Shown piece by piece: positions 34,461 through 45,990 of a stretch of DNA of 64,000 nucleotides. Origin of the DNA: Incurvaria masculella (Eukaryota > Arthropoda > Insecta > Lepidoptera > Incurvariidae); the NCBI GenBank assembly GCA_946894095.1, contig OX335642.1, positions 27,973,021 through 28,037,020 of the forward strand, read 5' to 3'. A model generated the notes under the pieces. That model did no database searches and was not told where the DNA came from. It saw nothing but the letters and a program-made list of their open reading frames with translations. The stretch's first letter is position 1, and the number at the start of each line of letters is the position of its first letter. A program made the position numbers and the translations under genes.

Positions 34461-34978
34461 CAAATGTCATCTAAGTTTATTGGTTGTAATTTGTGACAAC
34501 AGTCGTATATTAATAAGTTTATATGACGGCTAACTGGTGACGTTACTTTTAAGAAGAAACTATTTAGATATGCGTATGGAAACATATAAATATTATTATA
34601 AAGTACATCTGATACGATACACCTCTGATAAAATATAGCAAATGTCATCTAAGTTTATTGGTTGTAATTTGTGACAACAGTCGTATATTAATAAGTTTAT
34701 ATGACGGCTAACTGGTGACATTACTTTTAAGAAGAAACTATTTAGATATGCGTATGGAAACATATAAATATTATTATAAAGTACATCTGATACGATACAC
34801 CTCTGATAAAATATAGCAAATGCCATCTAAGTTTATTGGTTGTAATTTGTGACAACAGTCGTATATTAATAAGTTCATATGACGGCTAACTGGGGACGTT
34901 ACTTTTAAGAAGAAACTATTTAGATATGCGTATGGAAACATATAAATATTATTATAAAGTACATCTGATACGATACGC
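34461..34978. repeat. Satellite-like tandem repeat, three 178-bp units
   Basis: Units start at 34461, 34639 and 34817 (period exactly 178). They differ by very few bases, for example TGTCATC/TGCCATC and GTGACG/GTGACA/GGGACG. The third unit ends at GATACGATAC (34978), about 16 bp short of a full period. The frames of 60-90 codons here are products of the repeat. Confidence 0.9.
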
Positions 34979-35344
34979 TCTCCCGAATGATTGAATGAAA
35001 ACATTTTCATATTTGCTAAGCTAACAAGACGGTGTGCTAAGCTCCAAAACATTTTACTGCGTTTCTAAGCGTCAGTACTCTCCTTTGACTTATCACCTTT
35101 TGCAAGGATAAATACACCTATTAAACATAGAGTGCTTACAGACTTTCTTGCCAAGTTAACTTCCCATGTTTTAGTCGATTTATCGAGTAAAGAGGGGTTA
35201 AAATCGTCTGCAAGCAGCAGAAGTTGAGTGCTCATTGAAGCATGTAAAATGTGAAAAATCATACGATTTATCCTGCAAAGAGTCGCCATTATTAATTTAA
35301 TTACATTGCATTAAATTTATAGCATCATTTATAATTCCTTCACT
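34979..35344. other. Unannotated stretch
   Basis: A 74-codon minus-strand frame (35289-35065) has no motif; nothing else is supported. Confidence 0.5.
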
Positions 35345-35640
35345 TTAATTTTTAGGGTTCCACCAGGGTTCAACCATATTACTAAGCCTCCGCTGTCCTT
35401 CCGTCCGACTGTCGCAGGGCTATATCTCATGAACCGTATTAGGTAGACAGCTAAAATTTTCACAAAGTATGTTTTTCTGTTGCCAAAAAACTTGTTTACA
35501 AATGGTAAAAATAAAAAACAAATAAAATTTAAAGGGTGACCCCCTTATATATACAATAAACGTTATTTCTTTGTGTCAAATCTTGTATAATGGTATTGCC
35601 CCCTTTGTGTGCGAGTCCGACTCGCACATGGCCATTTTTT
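35345..35640 (+). mobile_element. RTE-type LINE 3' end, lepidopteran type
   Basis: TAGGGTTCCACCAGGGTTCA, CTATTACTAAGCCTCCGCTG-like sequence, CTATATCTCATGAACCGT and GAGTCCGACTCGCACATGGC are the sequential blocks of a very common lepidopteran non-LTR 3' region that ends ...CCGACTCGCACTTGGCCGG. I recognise this from general knowledge; the exact family name is uncertain. Confidence 0.65.
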
Positions 35641-37384
35641 AGAGTTTCGGAACCTTTCAGAGAAAAAAAGTTTTTTATTGAATTACTCGTGGGTAATGAA
35701 TTGAAGACAAAGTCTGTCCGTCTGTACGCAGAAAAATTGTAATTTATGAGACACAAAATTTCATTAAAAACTATTTTACTTGGAAACCTAAAAGATGGAA
35801 AATAAATTGAAAAATAGATTTCTGGAGTTAAGTATTAAGTTAAGATTTTCATAGCCGTTTTCGTTCGATCTAAGCTTATTAATGAAGTACACACCATTTT
35901 ACAGTTTTTTATTTCGGAGCCCGATTATTGAGATTTAAAGTCGCACTTGACCGGTTGTAGAGAAATTAAAAAATATGTTTTCCGTAATGAACAAGAAATA
36001 TTTAATTATTACAAACGCACATTATTATGTGGTCACTCACTAATAGTTACAAATGTAAGACTGGTTAGTCCTAAAACAAATCCAGAATTTTAAGAAAGTT
36101 GTGACGTGAAAAGTTGTGTTGTGACGTAAAGTACGTTGCGTGTAAAACAGCTTATTGAATTATATTTATTATCTTGAATTAATATTTGAATCATCCGGAG
36201 ACACATAATTTAAAAAATATTTCCGTGACAATGGATAGCACTTGCTATTCAACGTGGCAAATGCAGCTAAGCGATCTGACAAGTATTCGGAAAAACCTAG
36301 ATAAAAATTGAGAGGATATATTTAATTTACCTACTTTAATTTTGAACCGACTTCGAAAAAAAGGAGGAGGTTCTCAATTCGTCGTAATCTTTTTTTTTTC
36401 TTTTTTTTTTTATTCAATAGTTTAATACACACTACGTTTATTGTGTATTAATCGAATAAAATATAACTATATTAAATTTCTTTCATAAAAACATAATAAT
36501 ATTTAAATTGTAAGAGTGAAAAACCCTGAAAATTTCTGAGTGAGAACGGAATTATGTCAGTACCAATAATAACGTTAATAATAACTAGATGGAAGGTATG
36601 ATGAGAACAACAATTGTCTTGCCAGTTATGAAAACTTTCAAAAACATTCCTTTGTTAAAAATAGTGTTGTGAAATAACCTAAAACTTGGAGGCGGAGCTC
36701 TTGCGATTGGAATCAAATACCTGGATCTCTTGACTAAATTTAATAACGTAATAAAGGAACTAATAAAAAGGAAATAATTAGAAGTACTCATGAAGAAAAA
36801 AATACCTTGTTTTCGAGGTGTCGCGAGTGACAGACCAAAATTAGCTCTATATATGAAATAGCACTTTTAACAATATTTATTAATCGCCAGGAGTATCTGG
36901 CGACAATAGCTATCTATTTTACCTTTTGTTAAAGTTCGGAAAGACAATTTCAAAACCTACTCAACCTTCTTACTTGCTTGAGTTCCGCAAGTAATTCGCG
37001 CCAGTGTAACGAAGCACGTCTAAATCCAGTTAAAAAGCGGCGCTGACTTGCGGGAACGCCCGCTGATTGCGCAAAACATTATTTAGAGCCAAAGTGAAAC
37101 GTTCTCATAAAACATATTTATGGCAAGCGTTTTGTATCCACCCGCGGATGTGGGTCCCGCTGTGAACCATAGAGCGATGCTGAGGTAGAGGCGTGCACAA
37201 TACTCTGCTCATTCAACGCAAACTCTGCTCATTTCGAAATAGATGGTCCAACGGCGATATGCACAAAAAACTTAACTTCCTATTATTTCACTATTATTAT
37301 CTTTTCTATAGGGTGTTAGAGCTTGGGAGCGTAATCCTCATGTTTTTCCAAGAAAAAAAGTGTATATTTTTTATCTAATATGTC
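35641..37384. other. Unannotated stretch with a reversed LINE/SINE tail
   Basis: At 36343-36390, AACCGACTTCGAAAAAAAGG and AGGTTCTCAATTCGTCG are the complement of the tail seen at about 25265-25315. The rest is AT-rich without a supported gene. Confidence 0.5.
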
Positions 37385-37740
37385 TAATTACCGAGATTTT
37401 AACTTATCTTTGCAGTCAATGTCCGCAACGCAGATGAAGCGTTTAATAAATGCATGTAGGTATAATCCTAATTACTGTGTCAGTAGGAGACATTCATTAC
37501 GGGAGGAGGGACTGTAGGAGAATTCCAAATTATGGGTATACAGCCGGTGGCAAAATTGGTAGACGCAATACCCGCGAATGGTATGTTTTGCTATTTTTGT
37601 TTTATATATATTATGTTTTGAAATTATGGTCTTTCTTCAATTAATGTATCCTTGCTTCACGGTCGATTATACTTACATACATATCACATCTTGGAATAAG
37701 CGACGTACCTGCTTAGTACGAAAAAGTATATTTATTTAAA
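37385..37740 (-). mobile_element. Second, diverged copy of the 27.2-kb MITE, reverse
   Basis: The words CTTTGCAGTCAATGTCCGCA, GGAGGAGGGACTGTAGGAG, CTTGCTTCACGGTCGATT and TGCTTAGTACGA are reverse complements of blocks in the 27234-27540 element, in mirrored order. Terminal repeats are not clear here. A Helitron abuts it at 37742. Confidence 0.65.
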
Positions 37741-37741
37741 A

Positions 37742-38400
37742 CTAGCTGCGGTACCCGGCTCCGCTCGGGTTAGCGTCGGCTAAATTATTTCATGGATAAA
37801 AAGTATCCGACATGGCTGATCCAAAATAGGGTCAAACTGGTCCAGGACAATGTATCCATCTACCAAATTTAATCAAGATCGTTCGAGATGAAATAGCATG
37901 ATTTAATGAGAAACATCCAATAATTCCCATTTAGAGCTTCGTTGACATTTGGTGGCAATTTAAAAAAAAAGCATTTGCCGCCAGAACCTTTCTGCACTTG
38001 CACTGCAACATTGTTTACCTAGTAAGTAAGTAACGTGTAATGTAGGTAAGTTTTGCGTGGACTCCAACCCACAGCCAGCCTCAACATCGAAAACAGTAAC
38101 CCATCTCGAACCTGACAGCTCCCAGAGATCCTATACATTGATAAAATACGCACATAAATCAGGTTAGTGGTTCGCAAGTTATAAGAATTTAACACTCACT
38201 ACTCACCCTTCAGGTAATGAAGCGTTATATTATGTAGCCTATAAGTTTTGAGTAGAATCAGGCTAGACGTAGATACAATCCGCATCTAAATCGAGTAATT
38301 GGTTCTCAAGGATTTTGCCAAGTAGTCCTAAAGTTGCGGGAAATACCAAGCCGTACCCGCCCCCCCTCCCCGCACCCGCCCCCGTCGGACCGCCCGCCTA
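37742..38400 (-). mobile_element. Helitron copy, reverse, truncated in the G-rich core
   Basis: The complement of the array unit's 3' two thirds runs from CTAG (37742-37745) to the core. The copy stops at about 38400, right inside the G/C-run core, so the 5' end with the (GGAT)n tract is missing. Its diagnostic bases (GCGGTACCC, GTTAGCGTCGGC, GTATCCGACATGG) agree with array unit 5, not with units 1-4. Confidence 0.85.
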
Positions 38401-38929
38401 ATCACGAACTAAACAAACACTAACTAACTAAACACTCTGCACAAAACACGATATACGAATTTGTTTCGTGTATCAGTTGACAAAAGCAAACTCAGTAGAT
38501 TAGGTAACAGACAACTTTTTTTTTTAAATTTGATATGACTTGAAGTCAAATCCTTTTAAGCCGTACGAATTGTTTTATTTATTTAAAATTTGGATATTAA
38601 AAATAATAAAACACTGTTGGTAACGCGATTTTTGTTTGACTGATGTAATGACGTGGAAACTGATGCAGTTTATCTCGCGTGCCGAAACTAATACAAAAGA
38701 AACGCGAGCTTCGGAACGCGACATTAAACTCCTCCAACTATGTATTCTGTGCTCCAACGCACACACGCACATTGTTTTGATAGATATGATCTTTGACGTT
38801 AGGAACACACCTACATTACTTAGACAACTGTGAGTGCTTGTAATTTAAAATGAACTTTATACCATAGCAATAAAGCTCAAATTGACTACGTTTTAGTTAC
38901 AAATAATTTGTATGGGAAAAAGAAAAGGG

Positions 38930-39090
38930 CTATTTTTAGGGTTTTTCCAGCAATAATTCTATTTTTTCTCGCCGTAAAAACCATCCTTGAACTTCAACGA
39001 ACATTTTAAAAAAAGATTTGGCCAAATTGGTCCAGGCGTTGTTGAGTTATGCGCTTACCAACACATTTTGCGATTCATTTTTATATTATA
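38930..39090 (+). mobile_element. RTE-type LINE 3' tail
   Basis: GCCGTAAAAACCATCCTTGA, TTGGCCAAATTGGTCCAGGC, GTTATGCGCTTACCAACACA and CATTTTTATATTATAGAT follow the pattern of lepidopteran RTE 3' ends. Confidence 0.65.
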
Positions 39091-39139
39091 GATTTATGTT
39101 TTCGTCTAGTTTAATTTGACGCGACGTAACCGTGCATAA

Positions 39140-39235
39140 AGGATGTATTGGCATGGAACTTAGATCCCACGTGGCGTGTCAAGTTAATATCATGATATTA
39201 GGTGTGATATTAGCCATCTATCTTCATGTGCATAC
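39140..39235 (+). mobile_element. SINE tail fragment, forward, diverged
   Basis: GGCATGGAACTTAGATCCCA, GTGGCGTGTCAAGTTAATAT and GGTGTGATATTAGCCATC match the SINE tail. Confidence 0.65.
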
Positions 39236-40184
39236 AACGTTTCTCCATTCTTACTGAGCATTAGATTATTTTTACACTAAATGAATCACTTTGTGTTGAA
39301 AGTCTAAATTTTTATTTAGAGGATATACAGAAAATAAATAATTAACCTTTTTTGTTTATTTCGATCCTATTAATCATTTCCCATTCCATTTCTGTAAAAG
39401 AACCCTATAAAAATCTTAATAAGTGACAATATCTGGACACAACATAACATACTAATGGACGTCCTTTTTGATTGCGTGAACCCACGACAGGAATAATATC
39501 TAAAATTATATACAAATCAATATATGTTCAGTTTTTAAGGCAGGAAACGTATATAGTGATACAATATGCTGAAGCATCCATTTTATTCATCAAATTTGTT
39601 GCTACTCTGTTTTACAAATCGACCGATTTCCGGCTTTTTTTCCATATTGTTTTTAAGATATTGCCAACCCTTAATACTTAACTATGGCAATTTTATTTAC
39701 ATAGCTCTATCGTTATTTTAACTCTATGACCCGAGTGTTTTACAACTTGAGTGGAGAGTCATTAAGTTATGCATAAAATATTGGGAGCAGGGGAGACAGT
39801 TAACGCTTTTCGCTATTGGGTATAATGTGTGGGGAAAATGGGTTCTTTCACTGACACTCTCCTAAAAATGTCTAGTACACCCTAAAGAAAGTATTTATTT
39901 TTATTTTGTCGAGTAAATTTATGAAAGCTGATCTAAACCGGTGTGCCTAAAAGTGTCATCCTATTTTAATACAGTGCAATCCTATGCTATTGCAATACTA
40001 TAAAATTGTTATAAAAACATTCATAATATATGTATTATGTCGTAGTGTCTTTTTACGCAAACCAAATGAAACCCTTTATTTTTTAAAAAGAGAATACTTA
40101 TCAGAACCAAAATGTTTCGCTTAGTTCTCACAACTGTGACCACTCCGCGCTCCACTTATAAGCACACACACTTTTACTGTCTTA
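39236..40184. other. Unannotated AT-rich stretch
   Basis: No gene is supported on either strand. Confidence 0.55.
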
Positions 40185-40474
40185 GGGGGCATCCATAAAT
40201 TACGTGAGATTATTAAGGGGGGAGGGGGTCGAGTCAAATCTCATCTAATCTCACGTTGGGGAGAGGGGGGGTCTCGACAAATATCACGCAATTTTTTCTC
40301 TGATTGAAACAAAAAAAAATATTAATGTTTTTTTTGTTTTTACAATAAAAATCCAACGCGTTTACGTAAGAAACCCACATTCTGAAAAATCTCACGTGAG
40401 ATTAGGGGAAAATCCCACGACGGAGGGAGGGACAGGAAATTTAAAAAAAACACCGCACGTAATTTATGAACGCC
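40185..40474. mobile_element. MITE with GGCATCCATAAATTACGT-type ends
   Basis: The left end GGCATCCATAAATTACGT (40188-40205) matches the complement of the right end (GGCGTTCATAAATTACGT, ending 40474) with two mismatches. TTA lies just outside both ends (40182-40184 and 40475-40477), which would fit a PIF/Harbinger-like TTA duplication, although three extra Gs at the left make the exact border uncertain. The interior has G runs on the left and ATCTCACGTGAGATT words. Confidence 0.65.
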
Positions 40475-40998
40475 TTACTAATCTACTTTTTTATACCACT
40501 TCTTATCCTCAGAGCAGTTATACCTGACATTAAAATGTTGAAGGATTCATCACTTATAATCTTAAAATAGGGAAGGAACGACGAAACCTACGCTCTGCAG
40601 TCTTTATACGAAATGGACTAGAATCAGCAGCTGCCGCGACCTCCGCCTTATGCCCCCGGCTACGCAGCCCCTACCGCAAACAAACTGCACAGAATAGTCT
40701 TTCTTGGGTCACTCAATTCACTGATTGTCAAAACTCTTTTGTCAAAAATCGTTCAATTCCTCATTTACTGACACTTACACATTCCTTAAAACTAGTATTT
40801 TTCGACAGTTTGAAATACCGTGGTAATATCGATGGTATATGTGTTTATTAGGAAGTCAGTCAGGATTTTGATTGAGTTAGCAACCCGTTTAACTCGTCAC
40901 ATGCATCCATCCATCTATCCGGCCGTCGCGTCGGTCCATCCGTCCGTATGACATATTTCCAATGGGTTTCGGGATACTCTAATTTGATATTATAATTT

Positions 40999-41788
40999 AA
41001 ATAATTCAAAAATATAAAAAACCCGACAGCGTAAAAAATTGTAACTTAAAATTGACGTATTAAAGGAACTGAAAAGGTAGAAACAAGTTGAAAAATTAAA
41101 TATTTTTTGTGTTTGAATGATCATGGTTGACAGTGTTTACAAACGCAGTCGGAGGCATCAAATAGCCCCAGTACGTTCCATAGTGAATGACAAGCGATTT
41201 TATGGATTAGTTCGGTGGAGCAAGAAAATACGTGGTGGGGGAAGTTCCAATATCCTATCTTTCATGTTTATGTCTAAATTGAGGTTTTTTTTTCTCGTTC
41301 TCGGTGACACCAATCGTCATGAAATTTACATAGGTACACTTTCAATGAATTTAATAACAAAAAAATATAAATCATAGTAAATGTATTTGATGCACAATAT
41401 GAATTATATAATGATATATTTTATATTTCCCAATACATTCCATTATTATTGACTAGCGATTTTCTTAGTGATATGGGTATAGCAAAAATATACTTATTGA
41501 GACAAATTATAATCTCCTATCTGTCATAATAATTACGAAAGTAAGTTTGTCTGGTTCGCGAACTCAACCGATCATCGTGAAATTTGCATAGGCACCATTG
41601 AAAATATAAATCTTAGTTAATGTATCTTATGCCTCCGACTGCGTTTGTAAACACTGTCAACCATGATCATTCAAACACAACAAATATTTAATTTTTCAAC
41701 TTGTTTCTATCTTTTCAGTTCCTTTAATAAGTCAATTTTAAGTTACAATTTTGTACGCTGTCGGGTTTTTTATATTTTTAAATAATTT
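40999..41788. mobile_element. Element with 160-bp terminal inverted repeats
   Basis: The left arm 40999-41158 and right arm 41629-41788 are reverse complements with only a few mismatches (for example ACAGCGTAAAAAATTG against ACAGCGTACAAAATTG). The 470-bp interior has no plausible gene. It contains two diverged direct copies of a segment with TCRTGAAATTTRCATAGG and ATATAAATC.TAGT (about 41310-41390 and 41570-41630). No transposase is encoded; it is a non-autonomous DNA element or foldback. Confidence 0.85.
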
Positions 41789-41884
41789 GTTTTATTTTAA
41801 TTATTTTTAGTTTTTGTAGAGCATGCATTTATCATTTAAATATCTGCACGTTAATAAATTCCAACGAAAGTAAGGATAGGTATT

Positions 41885-41940
41885 ATTATGGAACCTGACA
41901 TGGATGGCTAATGTAACAAAACTACCGTCATGATATCCGA
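41885..41940 (-). mobile_element. SINE tail fragment, reverse
   Basis: AACCTGACATGGATGGCTAAT and CTACCGTCATGATAT match the complement of the SINE 3' end, as at 27.69 kb. Confidence 0.6.
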
Positions 41941-41944
41941 GACC

Positions 41945-42560
41945 ATAACAGAAGCGGGCGCTTGCTTACGAACGGTAACTCCATCGTCTAAATTCTCGTT
42001 GGATTTGCCCTGTAGCCAAACACGAAAATGTTGTTTGTTAAGATACTGTTAGACAATAAACATTTTTTCATCAGAAAAAACAATGTTTTCCAGATCGCCA
42101 CGCAAGACTTTCAGTGCTTGAGCTCTTTGTAGTCGAACTGCCTTCTGGGCTGAACTAAGATGCTGTAATTTTGGTATCTTGTTGGTAGGGCTTCAGTTGT
42201 ATTTCTTTTTATTTCAGTACGCGCCGATTACTTGAGTCGGGTATTGTCTGACTTTTCGCAAATTTTGCAGAACACTGGTGAGGATTTCCTTTAATTCGAG
42301 CCTTTACCTTTCGAACCATATCATGTGATACTGCTATTTTCGGATGACCGGCTCTATGCCGTTTAGCAATGCTAGGTTATAATGCTTAATGGTTCGATGC
42401 ACTAACATTTTGTTCACATGTAAATGTCGGAGCTCCCGAACGATGACTGGTTATGATTTTCCGGTCAAATACAAAACGATCACAATGTTAGGTTTAATAT
42501 CCATTGCGAAATTTTATTATACAATTCAAATCTGTTCCCGCTCTTTTCGCCCACTTAAAA
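41945..42560 (-). pseudogene. mariner-type transposase relic
   Basis: On the minus strand, with several stops, it reads QKAVRLQRAQALKVLRG, then NIVFSDEKMFIV (about 42090-42055), then LNKQHFRVWLQGKS and VRKQAPASVMVS (about 41960). The order matches Tc1/mariner DDE/D transposases (FSDEKxF, then NKQNDRV, then PASVMVW). Upstream, KPNIVIVLYLTGKS and RELRHLHVNKM-like pieces (about 42490-42400) recall the N-terminal helix-turn-helix region. It cannot make a functional protein. Confidence 0.65.
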
Positions 42561-43859
42561 ACAATGAAACAAATTGACGTTTCACCAAAATTTGGCGCGC
42601 TGTCATTATTATTTTGAAAATAGAAGTAACAGTTCAAGTGACGTACCCTGTAGTAATCGCTTTGATCACAGGATTTCATCCATGTATAAACTAACTGCTA
42701 GTTAAAATTCAATAATCTCCATAATAACCATGATTATAATATTTATATCCACTACTTCATAAGACTGGAAGTTGTCTCTTGACTGATAGCTTTGAATGTG
42801 AGTCAAAAGCATTGTTAAAGCTATTTTTATTTAATTATTGTGCTAGTTAAGTTCCAGTTTCACGGATCAGAACTTTAACTGGATGCGGCGAAAGAGACCT
42901 GGATTCATTGTTTGCAAATATATGTGGGCCCGAGGTCCACAATCGCCCGATCGAATCTGTTACCTTGGAGCTTATAAACTGTTACATCTCAACTGAGCGT
43001 TTATTGTTTTTCTTGCCTCCAAAGCCCATCAAAATATAACGTTCATGATTTAATCCGTACATGAACTCCTGGTTTATTATTTTGAATAATATAACGTGTT
43101 AATAATATGTGATATATGATGATAAACCCAACTTTGGCAAAGCCGTGCTTTTCCTTCCCACTGCTCCCAAGGACGCACGGTTAAAGATCAGCGATATTAT
43201 GATGACGATCATATCTTATGTACCCTCTGACGACATCTTCATGCAAAGTTTTCTTATCTTTGGTAAAGCTTTTAGATATTATCAGATTGATACCGATTCT
43301 GGGCACCACAGTATCTCGGCACTGTAGGGTCGCCCTCTTGTGGAACAAGCGGACCTTCCCCAGCGTGACACCCATTGACAACGGAAGTATGGATTTATGA
43401 GCTGTGCAGGTGCAGAATGTTGATAGTAAAGCAATAATGGTGATATCGGTCTATGCGGCGACCGAGAATGTCTAAAATCTATCTGACTATCGCCCGGATT
43501 CACCACTTCCAGTTACAGACATACCAAAGTTATCTTTCGGTTACACCATATAAATATGCAATTTAACCGAAACTACATTCCATATAGCTGGAGGTAGTGA
43601 AAAGAGGAGTATATGACCTGAGTTGGTGTGACAAGCGCGCTTGCGTAAACAAAAATCATTTGAATTAATTTTTAACGTTGAATATTTTGAGGTTTTTGGA
43701 ATGTCTTATTCCAAATTACATTTAAACATATAAGTTCCATACCTTTTTGTAAATTATTTAGAAAATCCTTTAGTTTGATACCCCACTCGATAGGTTTCAA
43801 GAAAAAAAAAATTTGAAAACAGATAATTTGGCGCCAAAAATCAGCCATGATTTTTTTTT
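42561..43859. other. Unannotated stretch
   Basis: Overlapping frames of 60-75 codons at 43109-43506 on both strands show no family motif. The region 43140-43500 is less AT-rich than its surroundings and may be a decayed element. No gene is supported. Confidence 0.5.
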
Positions 43860-44070
43860 ATGATTTTGATATACCCAGTGTCACTCTCACAATTAAGACG
43901 AATCTAACGACACCTCGGAAGCTAAAATCCATCAAGCCGTTTAGGCTGCAGGGGGTGCCAAAGAAATATACATACATACATACATACATGCATACAAACA
44001 TACATACATATATACATACATACATACACTCGAAAAACATAACCCTCCTTCTTTCGCAGTCGGGTAAAAA
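43860..44070 (+). repeat. RTE-like 3' tail with (CATA)n microsatellite
   Basis: ATCAAGCCGTTTAGGCTGCA (about 43930), a CATA/TACA tract (about 43968-44035) and CTTTCGCAGTCGGGTAAAAA (about 44052) form the layout of a lepidopteran RTE-type 3' end. Confidence 0.55.
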
Positions 44071-44604
44071 TCAAGTACATTTCATTTAAAAAACAGGGTC
44101 TTCACATTAAATCTATGCACCGAGTTGTTTACAGAATATACTATTGTGGCTGTAATAGATCTATTGGCGGGCTCTAACCACAGAGTCAATGGTCTAAAGA
44201 CGGTTAGCCATCCAGGCCGGTTTCTGGAAGGATAACCTCCTCGATTACCTAATAACAAGGCGTCGCGCCAATATGAAAAGACAGAAGGTGTCGACTGAAA
44301 GTATTCAGCTTTCTGCCTGACGTAGAAGGCCGTCGCAGTTGCCATAATAGGATTCCAATTTCTGTAACCAAAGCTGTTAAACCGAAGCCTCACAAGAAAC
44401 ACTTGAGCAAGGTTGACCTGCTTGAGGAGCTTACCTCAGCCTTTGCAAATGTAGTGTAGTTTCGTGGTGTGCATGAATTTATTCGCAAAATATTATTAAT
44501 AATTGTGGAGTTTGAAGTCAGTTCCCAACATTAAAAGGGCAGTGAAATCCAGAATATGAGAAAATCACGCGAGACGAATCAGTTTTATAAAACATTTTTT
44601 AAAT
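44071..44604. other. Unannotated stretch with an unassigned 106-codon frame
   Basis: A minus-strand frame at 44402-44082 is the longest here (106 codons, includes GGYPSRNRPGWLTVF). I recognise no family, and there is no convincing start context or splice context. Confidence 0.35.
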
Positions 44605-45195
44605 CTATTGACATATTTTTTTTTGTATTTTTATTTATTGATCATAAATAAACCCTTGCGGGCCATGCACATATGGTAATACATCAAAATGAAATAATTA
44701 CGTAAAATTTTGTAGCTTTAATTACAAATTGAATAAAAATTACACTTATTACAAATTATTGAAAATTACATATACAAAAAAATCATACTTAACTATACAA
44801 AAAAATTAAATTAAAATCAAATAAAATATTTTTAAGAAATCATTATTATTAATAAACCTGAATATGGAAAAATCTAATGTTATATGTATTATGTAATTAG
44901 TCTAACATCTAAAAGTAAAATTTAAAAATTAAAACTATAACTAAAGAAAAATGTGGATCGGAGAGCGATCCAATGAAATATGTTGGGTTAAAGGTAAAAT
45001 ATTTCATTGAAGGATGTTTATATTATATTATTATAATAATTATATTTGAGACTTAAATGCAATCAGAGTCATTGGATTCTTTCAGTTTAATCTTAAAATT
45101 GGTCAAACTATTACTATTTCTTATCGATTTCTTTAAATGATTGTAAATTTTCGCTCCTACATAATCGAATGAATATTTAGATCCTTTGTACGCGC
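44605..45195 (-). pseudogene. LINE 3' end: last RT codons, 3' UTR and poly-A, reverse
   Basis: The minus strand reads KYSFDYVGAKIYNHLKKSI then LTNFKIKLKE (45185-45075), the usual end of a LINE ORF2 (FxYxGPxIYNxLPxxI...FKxxLK). An AT-rich 3' UTR follows, ending in an A-rich tail (T run on plus at about 44617). It is 5'-truncated at about 45195. Confidence 0.65.
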
Positions 45196-45960
45196 CCAGG
45201 CAGGTCGCACTTCACAGACGAAGGAATTGAAATGCCCGGTAGCCTCGGGACGTCACAGCGGGCCACCAGAGGAGGAGGAACAGCCACCTACCTCCAGCAG
45301 CACCAGCTCCTAGGCGTCCAGGTCCCGGGACGGCGTTCGGCGGTGCAGCACTTCGCGCAGGACGAGAAGAGACACTGCGTTGTCAGGCGCGCGGCGGGTT
45401 GCGGGCGTGGAGCCCTAAGAGGAGCTCCACGATGGAAAAGATTGCGGGGCGCGGCGCATGCGTGCACCATGCGTGACAGCTAGAAGGCGAGAGAGGGTGG
45501 CATAGGAAAAACTTCGGATGGGATTGATTGCTTGTAAAGTGCAAACTACCCACCTAGGTCACCCATGCCATATTGGCGTGAACATCCTTAATGTCGAAAA
45601 GTTTCATAATTTCTTAAATTAAACCTTTGTTCTTCTTTTACTTTTTCCAAATCTTCCTTTGTTTTATGGATTTCTATGCATAATATGAATGTCTGTGAAA
45701 TTTCGGGAGCACATTCACGCGATGGAGATATTTGGACTTGTGTACACAACGCGCGGCCGGTTTCCCAGACGATTATATGCACAATTTGGCCATACTGCGG
45801 AGAACAATTGTCATTTCTTTTATCTTCTATGATATGAAAGTGGGTAGTTCGGAAAGTAACTACATAAATAATTTGCTCCTTGATTTTTAATTTATAATAT
45901 TTATTTAAACCATTCAATATTGACAAAATAATGTTTATTTAAATACTAACCTGTGGTACA
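45196..45960. other. GC-rich block and AT-rich spacer before the LINE
   Basis: 45196-45480 is strongly GC-rich with open frames on both strands (plus 45232-45483; minus 45470-45288) but no recognised domain. It could be LINE 5' UTR or an unrelated repeat. A 112-codon minus-strand frame (45926-45588) has no recognised family. Confidence 0.4.
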
Positions 45961-45990
45961 AACTACTTAACATAAGGTTTAATCGTGGAA

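Noticed and set aside
43109..43506. Small genes on both strands
   Set aside because: No motif, no start or splice context; likely a decayed repeat.
45588..45926. A 112-codon minus-strand gene
   Set aside because: No recognisable domain, no start context, AT-rich composition like the non-coding surroundings.
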